DNA of 64,000 nucleotides. It comes from Pontibacter ramchanderi (GTDB lineage: Bacteria > Bacteroidota > Bacteroidia > Cytophagales > Hymenobacteraceae). Below, piece after piece: positions 1 through 7,225 of the stretch. Position 1 is the stretch's first letter. Every line of letters begins with the position of its first letter. The translations under genes and the position numbers were made by a program. Below the pieces are notes generated by a model that was not told where the DNA came from, did not search any database, and worked only from the letters and a program-made list of their open reading frames with translations. The DNA lies in NCBI RefSeq assembly GCF_002846395.1, contig NZ_PJMU01000001.1:310001-374000 (forward strand). Reading direction: 5' to 3'.

Positions 1-724
1 CCAGTTCCCGGTTAATGCGGCTCAGGAGGTTCAGGTTAAAAGCTGCTGTCACGCCGCCCGGGTCGTTGTAAGCCGCCAGGATGGTTTCGGGATCTTTTGC
101 GAGGTCTACGCCAAGCAAAAACAGGTCACCGGGTTGCAGGTGTTGCCTGATCTGGCGGACGAAATCCATTCCTTCTTCCCGCTCGAAATTACCCAGGTTT
201 GATCCCAGAAACAGCACTACTTTGCGCTCCGTGAGGTGCTGCTTCAACCATTTTAACCCCGTGATATACTCGGCCACAACGGCCTGCACGTGTAGTTCCG
301 GGTAGGTTTGCTGCAGATCATCACCAAGCTCGCGCATAGCCGCCCCCGATATATCCATCGGCACATAGTCAAAGTTTTTTTTCTGGTTGGCGAGCTCCTC
401 TAACAGCAGCTTTGTTTTCATGGCATCGCCGGCACCCAGGTCAACGAGGTGGAAGAAACCGGCTGCGGCAAATGCACTGACCATAGCCGACCTGTGGCGT
501 TGTATGACGCTGAACTCGGCGCGTGTGAGGTAATACTCCGGCAGCGCCATGATCTGTTGAAATAGGCGACTTCCGTTCGCATCATAAAAGTAGCGCGATG
601 AAAGCCTTTTAGGGCTTTGGCTTAATCCCGCAGCCACATCTTTGGCAAAAGCGGCACGATCCTGACTGCCGTCATTTTTTCGGGAGAGGTCGATCAAGGT
701 ATAGGGGGGCGTTTGGAATAGCAT
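1..724 (-). CDS. egtD: EgtD, L-histidine N-alpha-methyltransferase (3' part cut by window edge)
   Basis: Predicted to trimethylate histidine to hercynine with three S-adenosylmethionine molecules, the first step of ergothioneine synthesis. I translated the reverse strand from the ATG at 724: about 241 codons stay open to the window edge, so the C-terminal part is missing. Visible family marks are the substrate-side block SSRYFYDANGS near residue 42, ALPEYYLTRAE near residue 60, the SAM-binding loop DLGAGDAMKT near residue 95 and LFLGSNLGNF near residue 165. The start lies 4 bases after the egtB stop, so the two genes are almost certainly co-transcribed. No rival family fits; only the unseen C-terminus is uncertain. 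Confidence 0.9.
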   Translation of the reverse strand, partial: MLFQTPPYTLIDLSRKNDGSQDRAAFAKDVAAGLSQSPKRLSSRYFYDANGSRLFQQIMALPEYYLTRAEFSVIQRHRSAMVSAFAAAGFFHLVDLGAGDAMKTKLLLEELANQKKNFDYVPMDISGAAMRELGDDLQQTYPELHVQAVVAEYITGLKWLKQHLTERKVVLFLGSNLGNFEREEGMDFVRQIRQHLQPGDLFLLGVDLAKDPETILAAYNDPGGVTAAFNLNLLSRINREL

Positions 725-728
725 AGTT

Positions 729-1994
729 TTATTGGGCCAGCCTGATCCCGGTGAATTGCCAGCGTTTGTCAGGGTGAAAGAAATTGCGGTAGCTTGTTCT
801 GATATGGTTTTCCGGGGTAGCGCACGATCCGCCGCGCAGCACCATCTGGTTAATCATAAATTTGCCATTGTACTCGCCCAGGGCACCAGCCGCAGTGCTG
901 AAGCCGGGGTATGGATGGTACGCGCTGTAAGTCCATTCCCAGGCATCTCCGTAGAGTTGCTGCATGCCTTTACCATTTGGGGCGGCCATGGGCTCATATA
1001 CACCTGATTCCTGAAAGTTACCTGTAGCGGGCGGGTATACCTGTGCAGCGGCTTCCCATTCAAACTCAGTCAAAAGGCGCTTGCCGGACCAGGCAGCATA
1101 AGCCTGTGCTTCATAAAAACTGATGTGGCTCACCGGTTTGTGCGGATCTATTTTCCGGAGTCCGTGTAAGGTATACTGGTACCACTCGCCCTCCTGTTCC
1201 AGCCAATACAAAGGTGCTTTGAGGTTGGCGCTGCGCACCATTGCCAATCCTTCGTCCAGCCAAAAACGAAAATCGCTATACGCGCCGTCCTGCATAAACT
1301 CCAGGTATTCGGCGTTTGTCACGAGCCGGTTCATGATGCTGAAGTCAGAGAGCAACACCTCGTGCACGCCTAACTCATTGTCGAAGCAAAAGCCTTCCCC
1401 TTGGAAGCCGATGCGGTATACACCTCCGGGTACTTCCAGAAACACAGGTTTTCCCGGGTTTTGAGAACTCGGCACTTCGGTTAGTTGGGAATACGCCGGC
1501 AACAGCGGGTTTGTACTAAGGATGTATTTAATATCAGTCAGAAGCAGTTCCTGGTGTTGCTGTTCGTGCTGCAGGCCCAGCTCCAAAACAGGCATTAGTT
1601 TTTCCAGTTGCTCTTCGCCAATTGTTTGGAGCAACTGCTCCATGTGCTCATTCACATACTTACGGTAGGCGTACACATCCCGCAAGGGAGGCCTGGTAAG
1701 CGTGCTCCGTTCCGCTCGCTGCACCCGGTTTCCTACCGAGTTATAGTAAGAATTGAACAAGAATGCGTAGTTCGGATGAAAAACGCGGTAGTCTTTTAGG
1801 TAGGTGCTCAGCACGAACTGCTCAAAAAACCAGGTGGTATGCGCCATGTGCCATTTCGGCGGACTCACATCCACCATCGGCTGCACGACCGTGTCCTCAG
1901 GCTCTAGCGGCGAGCAGATTTTTTCTGTCTGTGTCCGAATGCGCGTAAATCGCTCTTTTATGGTCTGGCTGATGGAGGCAGTAAGGACGGTCAT
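729..1994 (-). CDS. egtB: EgtB, ergothioneine biosynthesis sulfoxide synthase
   Basis: Non-haem iron enzyme that uses O2 to join a cysteine-type thiol donor to hercynine, giving the sulfoxide precursor of ergothioneine. The 421-residue protein has the usual two-part build: an N-terminal DinB-like helical domain and a C-terminal formylglycine-generating-enzyme (FGE/sulfatase-modifying) domain. Likely iron ligands are in WHMAHTTWFFEQF (H49/H52) and in HEQQHQE (H143, H147); the FGE domain ends with LRGGSCATPENHIRTSYRNF. It is the upstream gene of an egtB-egtD pair. No egtC, egtE or egtA is seen here, so whether the thiol donor is gamma-glutamylcysteine or cysteine cannot be decided. Confidence 0.93.
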   Translation of the reverse strand: MTVLTASISQTIKERFTRIRTQTEKICSPLEPEDTVVQPMVDVSPPKWHMAHTTWFFEQFVLSTYLKDYRVFHPNYAFLFNSYYNSVGNRVQRAERSTLTRPPLRDVYAYRKYVNEHMEQLLQTIGEEQLEKLMPVLELGLQHEQQHQELLLTDIKYILSTNPLLPAYSQLTEVPSSQNPGKPVFLEVPGGVYRIGFQGEGFCFDNELGVHEVLLSDFSIMNRLVTNAEYLEFMQDGAYSDFRFWLDEGLAMVRSANLKAPLYWLEQEGEWYQYTLHGLRKIDPHKPVSHISFYEAQAYAAWSGKRLLTEFEWEAAAQVYPPATGNFQESGVYEPMAAPNGKGMQQLYGDAWEWTYSAYHPYPGFSTAAGALGEYNGKFMINQMVLRGGSCATPENHIRTSYRNFFHPDKRWQFTGIRLAQ

Positions 1995-2133
1995 AGGGAT
2001 GCTGGGTTTACTTGGGCGGTTTGGTTGTTGGTCTTGTACGAAGCTTTAATAGGCTTACAACTGTCGTGTTAACTCTTTTTCTACGTACTTTGTTTTCGAT
2101 AAGCCGATTACTGAAAGTCAAATTTTAGCGACC

Positions 2134-3213
2134 ATGCCCTTACACCTGTCCTTTACGCCCCATCAGCTGCAGTTTAAATTTGATGCCCGCACCTCTCGGG
2201 GGGCTATGCGTTCGCACCAGGTATACTACTTACTACTCCACGATTCTGACAATCCGGGGGTGACAGGTATAGGAGAGTGCGCCCCGTTACCCGGCCTGAG
2301 CATAGACGCGCGACCTGATCTGAAGACCAGGCTACAGAATCTGGCTGATGAGATTGAAGCAGAACAGCTAAGCAAAGAGGGTTTATGGCAGCTGCTAAAT
2401 TCGGATGTTTTGCTTGACTGGCCGTCTGTCCGGTTCGGCTTGGAGACGGCATTGCTGGATCTGCAAAACGGAGGCAAGAAAGTACTTTACGATAATAGCT
2501 TCAGCCAAGGCAAGACAGGTATACCGATCAACGGTTTGATCTGGATGGGGGAGAAGGATTTTATGCAGGAACAGATTCGAAAGAAACTGGCAGAGGGCTA
2601 TACCTGCCTGAAATTAAAGATAGGCAGCCTCGATTTTGCCACTGAACTCGATCTGCTCCACCAGATCCGGGAGGTGGCTGGTCCCGATGAACTAACGATA
2701 CGGGTAGACGCCAACGGTGCTTTTGCCCCAGACGAGGCGTTTCGTAAACTAGAGCGACTGGCCAGGTATAGCCTGCACTCCATTGAGCAACCCATCCGGC
2801 AGGGGCAGGCCGAGCATATGCAACAACTCTGCGCCTATACCCCCATACCGATCGCTTTGGACGAAGAGTTGATTGGTGTACCGCAAACTGCGAAACAAAC
2901 CGAACTGTTGGAATTTATCCGGCCACAATACATTATACTCAAGCCAACGCTGGTAGGCGGTCTGCAAGCGAGCGCAGATTGGATTACTTTGGCTCATAAA
3001 AAAGGAATAGGGTGGTGGATGACCTCGGCGCTCGAGTCGAATATCGGGTTGAATGCGATCAGCCAGTTCACGGCCAATTACCCTATTACCATGCCGCAAG
3101 GGCTTGGCACCGGACAACTATACCATAACAACATCGCCTCGCCGCTGCAAATTGACAAGGGCTGGCTTTGGTACAGTAATAGCAACTGGGCTACTTTGCC
3201 GGCTGACGAATAA
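2134..3213 (+). CDS. menC: o-succinylbenzoate synthase (enolase superfamily)
   Basis: Predicted to dehydrate SHCHC to o-succinylbenzoate in menaquinone synthesis. The 359 residues show an enolase-superfamily capping domain (GIGECAPLPGLS near 45-56) and a barrel with the catalytic set: K160-x-K162, metal ligands D192 (RVDANGAF), E218 (IEQP) and D243 (ALDEEL), and K270 (ILKP). The KxK and ILKP spacing is that of MenC and of dipeptide epimerases; the NSYAR/MenC-like sequence and menaquinone-based respiration in Bacteroidota favour MenC. It stands alone, divergent from egtB, and ends at a strong hairpin. An L-Ala-D/L-Glu epimerase role is the main alternative. Confidence 0.82.
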   Translation: MPLHLSFTPHQLQFKFDARTSRGAMRSHQVYYLLLHDSDNPGVTGIGECAPLPGLSIDARPDLKTRLQNLADEIEAEQLSKEGLWQLLNSDVLLDWPSVRFGLETALLDLQNGGKKVLYDNSFSQGKTGIPINGLIWMGEKDFMQEQIRKKLAEGYTCLKLKIGSLDFATELDLLHQIREVAGPDELTIRVDANGAFAPDEAFRKLERLARYSLHSIEQPIRQGQAEHMQQLCAYTPIPIALDEELIGVPQTAKQTELLEFIRPQYIILKPTLVGGLQASADWITLAHKKGIGWWMTSALESNIGLNAISQFTANYPITMPQGLGTGQLYHNNIASPLQIDKGWLWYSNSNWATLPADE

Positions 3214-3235
3214 GCTATACCTAAACTTTGTATAA

Positions 3236-3272
3236 ACAGAAAAGGCCTGCAGTACTTGCAGGCCTTTTCTGT
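3236..3272. terminator. bidirectional hairpin terminator menC / beta-barrel receptor
   Basis: A perfect 16-bp inverted repeat with arms beginning ACAGAAAAGGCCTGCA sits between two convergent genes. A-rich and T-rich stem ends on both sides let it serve both directions. Confidence 0.8.
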
Positions 3273-3288
3273 CAATGTCATCCTTGTA

Positions 3289-6075
3289 TTAGTTCATACC
3301 TGGGCGACCACGGTACATACCCGGTCCACCCGGCGTATTTTCCTCCATGGCTGGGGCTCCTTTAAAGCTGCGGATGTTGTAAGAGAATGTCAGCATGAAG
3401 AAGCGTTGCAACACAGTAGACTGCACGTCTTCCACATAAGACTCGGTGATGTTACGACGCACGCTCACGTTCTGGTTCAACAGGTCATTCACGCTCAGGC
3501 TGATCTCACCTTGCTTGTCTTTGAATATTTTCTTACCCAAGCTCATGTTCCAGAGCAGGAAGCTCTTGTCCACCCCAGCAGAAAGTCCGCCATTGTACTG
3601 GTGGTTCAGCTCGGTACGGTATACCAGGTCTTTCCAAAGAATCCAGTTGTAACGCAGGTTTGTGTTCTGGTTAAAGTAATTGTTGTTCTGGGTAGTGCGC
3701 AGCGTGTTCGACACGATGTTGTAGCTGGAGAAGGTAGAAACGGTAAAGTCGATCTTCTCGCTGATGTTACTGCTGATGTTAAAGCCAGCGCCCAGGTTCG
3801 TGTTATTCGAGTAGTTTGTCTGCTCGTCAATCATACCTGGTATTCTGGAATAACCCACCGAGCCATTCACGTTAAAGTTTGAGCTAATGAAGTTGAGCGG
3901 CTGACCGTAGTTAAAGAAAGAACGCACATTGTAGTAACCGTCCATGTTTACGGGGCGACTCAGGCGAGCGCCCGGACGCAGTTCGTAACCTTCTGCTATA
4001 CCCTCCGGCACGCTGTTGGTATACACACTGTTCGCCACATAGTCGTTTGTCATGGTACCGAACATACCGATAAAGAACACGCGGTTGGTCTCGGCATTGA
4101 AATTACGGTAGCGCATGTTAAAGCGGGTCTGGTAGTCCTGCTTCAGGTCGGCGTTACCGATGCGGGCCTGAAGCGGGTTGGAGATATCCAGCACTTCCTG
4201 CAACTGCTCTACAGACGGCGCATTGGTATTGGTTCTCAGGTTAATGGTCAGGTTCTGCGATTGGGAGAACTTGTATTCGTACTCAGCAGATGGCAGGAAA
4301 TTGTTGAAACGACGCTTCAGCGGATCCAGGTCAACGGGGAACTGGCTGTCAGAATCGAGGGTAGCGAACTGGTAGCGCGCATCCACCTGCAATCTGGCTT
4401 TGTCGTTGCGGTACTGGTAGCTTGGGCCAACATTCTGCGAAAGGTAATCGCTCTTGAAGGTGCTGCTCAGTGGCGTGTTGAAGTTAATGTAGTCTCCGGC
4501 AGTCTCCACGTAGTCATAGGTTCTGCGGTCGGAGTCACGCTTCTGGTTACCGATGCTGTACTCAATCTGCAGGCGCGACTTCTCGCCCAGGCGCTGTGAA
4601 TAATTTGTGCTACCAGACCAGCTAAAGTTTTTGCGGTCGAGGCGGATGTACTGGTCACGGAGCACGTCGCGTTCCGGGTCTTCGAAGTTCTGCGTGCGTT
4701 CGAACTGGAAACCATCGCCATCCACGTTATTGATGCTGGTGTTAAAATTTGTTGTCAGGATACGACCGGAATTGCCGAAACGCTTCGAGTACAGGATGTT
4801 GTTGTTAAAGTTAAATGTGGTGTTATCTGAGCTAGACCGGTTCTGTGATTCAGACAAGGTGCCATTCAGGTCGAATGTCTCCGCTGTTCTGTTGATCGAG
4901 TTCTCATCATTCTGAATACGCAGGCTCGGAGTAACGAGCAGGCGGTTGTTCTCATTGATGTTGTACTGCAGGCGCATGTTCAGGCGGTGGCCATCTTCGC
5001 GGTCTCGGTTATTGGCGTCTTCCTTATACTGCAGCCCTGCTTCATCCGACACAAAGTCACGGAAACGGTACTGATCGTTCACGATGTCGCGGTTGGTATA
5101 GTTGTAGTTTGCACTCACGTCCAGCTTCTTGCCCCATTTGTCCTGGTAGTTGATGCCGAAGTTGTTCGTGTTGATGATACCAACAGGGGAGCCGCCGCCC
5201 CAGCCGCCTCTACGACCACGCATACCGCCACCTGGCGTTTCACCAATCGAGAAATCGAACATGTTGATGTTGTTGGTAAGACCTGTTACCGTAATGCGGC
5301 GGTTGTCCTTAAAGTAATTGATGGCAGCTCCGGCCATGTAGCGCTCGTCGGTACCATAACCTGCAGAAATCTTGCCGGTATAGCCCTGGCGACGGTCTTT
5401 GCGCGTAATGAAGTTGATCGTTTTAAGACGGTTGCCATCTTCAAAGCCACTGAAAGCAGCCTGGTCGCTTTGCGCGTCAAAAATCTGCACATTCTCGATC
5501 ATGTCAGAAGAGATGTTTCGCATTGCAGTGGTCACGTCCTCGCCGGTGTAGCGCTTGCCGTCGATCATCACCTGGCGCACTTCCTCGCCCTGTGCCTGAA
5601 TACGGCCTTCCTGTATCTGAACACCTGGCATTTTGGTTACCAGATCCTCTGCACTGGCGTCGGGAGCAGTCTTGAAGGCTTTGGCATTCAACTGCGTTGT
5701 ATCGCCTTTTTGCTCGCCAAGTGGTGCGCGTCCAATGATCTGTACTTCACCTAAACGCGTGTTTTGCTCCTGCAGACTCAAAACACCCAGGTTGAGAGGG
5801 GCTTGTGCCACCTGCACGGACCTGGTTAACATGTCAAAGCCCAGGAAGCGAACCTCCAGGGTATAGTTGCCGGATGGAACACGCTCAAAACGGAAGGCGC
5901 CCTGTCCATCGGTCATGGTTGTAAGCACGGCCTCGCTGGCGGCTCGTTTCATTACCACGCTGGCACCCGGCAGCCCGCTCTTGTCCGTAGCGCTCTGTAC
6001 TGTACCGCTTACCGTTTGTGCGTATACCTGTGAAAAGCCGATCAGCATGACCAGCAGAGAGAATAACTTTCTCAT
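3289..6075 (-). CDS. outer-membrane beta-barrel protein, TonB-dependent-receptor type
   Basis: Large outer-membrane protein (928 residues from the chosen start). The start at 6075 is picked because it opens a clear signal peptide, MRKLFSLLVMLIGFSQVYA followed by Q; an in-frame extension to 6180 would precede it with non-signal sequence. After the signal comes a carboxypeptidase-regulatory-like (CarboxypepD_reg) beta-sandwich to about residue 105, then a TonB plug-like part (VTKMPGVQIQEGRIQ, VMIDGKRYTGED), then a long Asn/Arg/aromatic-rich beta-barrel of the 'outer membrane protein beta-barrel family' type. A Gly/Arg-rich loop (GGGMRGRRGGWGGG) and a Met/Gly/Pro tail are present. No SusD partner follows, so the substrate is unknown; peptides or siderophores are possible. 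Confidence 0.85.
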   Translation of the reverse strand: MRKLFSLLVMLIGFSQVYAQTVSGTVQSATDKSGLPGASVVMKRAASEAVLTTMTDGQGAFRFERVPSGNYTLEVRFLGFDMLTRSVQVAQAPLNLGVLSLQEQNTRLGEVQIIGRAPLGEQKGDTTQLNAKAFKTAPDASAEDLVTKMPGVQIQEGRIQAQGEEVRQVMIDGKRYTGEDVTTAMRNISSDMIENVQIFDAQSDQAAFSGFEDGNRLKTINFITRKDRRQGYTGKISAGYGTDERYMAGAAINYFKDNRRITVTGLTNNINMFDFSIGETPGGGMRGRRGGWGGGSPVGIINTNNFGINYQDKWGKKLDVSANYNYTNRDIVNDQYRFRDFVSDEAGLQYKEDANNRDREDGHRLNMRLQYNINENNRLLVTPSLRIQNDENSINRTAETFDLNGTLSESQNRSSSDNTTFNFNNNILYSKRFGNSGRILTTNFNTSINNVDGDGFQFERTQNFEDPERDVLRDQYIRLDRKNFSWSGSTNYSQRLGEKSRLQIEYSIGNQKRDSDRRTYDYVETAGDYINFNTPLSSTFKSDYLSQNVGPSYQYRNDKARLQVDARYQFATLDSDSQFPVDLDPLKRRFNNFLPSAEYEYKFSQSQNLTINLRTNTNAPSVEQLQEVLDISNPLQARIGNADLKQDYQTRFNMRYRNFNAETNRVFFIGMFGTMTNDYVANSVYTNSVPEGIAEGYELRPGARLSRPVNMDGYYNVRSFFNYGQPLNFISSNFNVNGSVGYSRIPGMIDEQTNYSNNTNLGAGFNISSNISEKIDFTVSTFSSYNIVSNTLRTTQNNNYFNQNTNLRYNWILWKDLVYRTELNHQYNGGLSAGVDKSFLLWNMSLGKKIFKDKQGEISLSVNDLLNQNVSVRRNITESYVEDVQSTVLQRFFMLTFSYNIRSFKGAPAMEENTPGGPGMYRGRPGMN

Positions 6076-6389
6076 TCTAAATGATGTGTAGTAGTAGTTG
6101 TGGTAGTTGATGTATTGCTTTAATGGGGTAATGCTATTGTAAAGCCCTGTAAGCTGCCTGCAGAGCCTTTGTTTAAACACTTAGAACTTGCGAAAGCAGT
6201 GAAGGTTTAACCCGCATTTAAAAATATTTTCAGGGAATTATCCGATGTGCTCACGGGCGTAAGTTAACCGGACGGAACAAACGACGGCGGCTGAACATTA
6301 CTGCTCAGCCGCCATTCGTATTATCCAACGAGTTGATGTTTTTTGATCAGGTATAGCTATCTGGTAAAGCCAATTTTGATGGGATCAAG
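6076..6389. other. non-coding gap, leader of the receptor and 3' side of cobB
   Basis: About 310 bases without a supportable gene. It should hold the promoter of the leftward receptor gene, but I see no clean TAnnTTTG box. The cobB side holds the hairpin at 6286-6313. Confidence 0.5.
6286..6313 (-). terminator. possible terminator after cobB
   Basis: Inverted repeat GGCGGCTGA / TCAGCCGCC with a 10-base loop, about 75 bases after the cobB stop. On the minus strand it is followed by a modest T-rich stretch (GTCGTTTGTT), so termination is plausible but not strong. Confidence 0.45.
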
Positions 6390-7088
6390 TTAAAGATACT
6401 TTTCTTGAAGGAGGGCCTGTACCTTGCGCATACCTGTGCTGGCTTTCTCCTCGAACAGGTGCAGTTGTGGGCGCTGGCGTACGTAGGGTAGATTGGGGTC
6501 CACGACCATGATCGGAGCCTCGTCCGGCACCAGGTCGACAAGGCCGGCGGCCGGGTATACGACCAGTGAAGTACCTACAACCAGAAAGATGTCAGCCCGC
6601 ATTGTCTCTTCCATTGCCTGCTCCATTAACGGTACCGGCTCCCCAAACCAAACGATGTTGGGGCGCAGCTGAGAGCCACGCTCACACTTATCTCCCAGGT
6701 TTAACTGCCAGCCCGTGATCGGGTAGATCAACTTGGGGTCAAGTGTACTGCGGCTCTCAAACAATTTTCCGTGTAGGTGGATCACATCACTGGAACCTGC
6801 ACGCTCGTGCAAGTCATCCACGTTTTGCGTAATGATCTTCACGTCAAAGTCTTGCTCCAATTCCGCCAGTATCTGATGACCGGCATTGGGTTGCACACTA
6901 TGCGCATTTTTGCGACGCTGGTTGTAGAAGTCGAGTACAAGCTCCGGGTTTTTGCGCCAACCCTGCGGAGAAGCCACCTCCATCACATCATGGCCCTCCC
7001 ACAGGCCGTTTGCATCCCGAAATGTCGCAATACCACTCTCTGCGCTTATACCCGCACCTGTCAGGGCTACAATTCTTTTCTTGGCCAT
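6390..7088 (-). CDS. cobB: NAD-dependent protein deacylase (sirtuin, CobB-like, no zinc cysteines)
   Basis: Sir2-family enzyme that removes acyl groups from lysine using NAD+. In 232 residues it keeps GAGISAESGIATFR (11-24), TQNVDDLHERAG (87-98) and the catalytic histidine H106 in HLHG. Y55-x-x-R58 matches the class III (SIRT5/CobB) signature for acidic acyl groups such as succinyl or malonyl. The region that normally carries two CxxC zinc pairs (residues 107-145) has a single cysteine, C135, so the structural zinc is probably absent. That is an in-sequence observation; loss of the pairs also occurs in other sirtuins. It stands alone upstream of topA's terminator. Confidence 0.9.
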   Translation of the reverse strand: MAKKRIVALTGAGISAESGIATFRDANGLWEGHDVMEVASPQGWRKNPELVLDFYNQRRKNAHSVQPNAGHQILAELEQDFDVKIITQNVDDLHERAGSSDVIHLHGKLFESRSTLDPKLIYPITGWQLNLGDKCERGSQLRPNIVWFGEPVPLMEQAMEETMRADIFLVVGTSLVVYPAAGLVDLVPDEAPIMVVDPNLPYVRQRPQLHLFEEKASTGMRKVQALLQEKYL

Positions 7089-7180
7089 GCTTTACCGTTT
7101 TGATCTGCTTAACTTACTTCCAGAACCAGATTTGGGTTGGCGAGTTGTACATGGAAATGCTGTCTTCTATACCTTATCAG

Positions 7181-7218
7181 TTATAAGAAAAAGAAGCCGC
7201 TCTTAGTGGAGCGGCTTC
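7181..7218 (-). terminator. topA terminator
   Basis: Read on the minus strand: GAAGCCGCTC, short loop, GAGCGGCTTC, then TTTTTCTTATAA, eight bases after the topA stop. Classic intrinsic terminator. Confidence 0.85.
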
Positions 7219-7225
7219 AATCAAG

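Noticed and set aside
4987..5754. 255-codon frame opposite the outer-membrane receptor
   Set aside because: Antisense shadow with no family resemblance.
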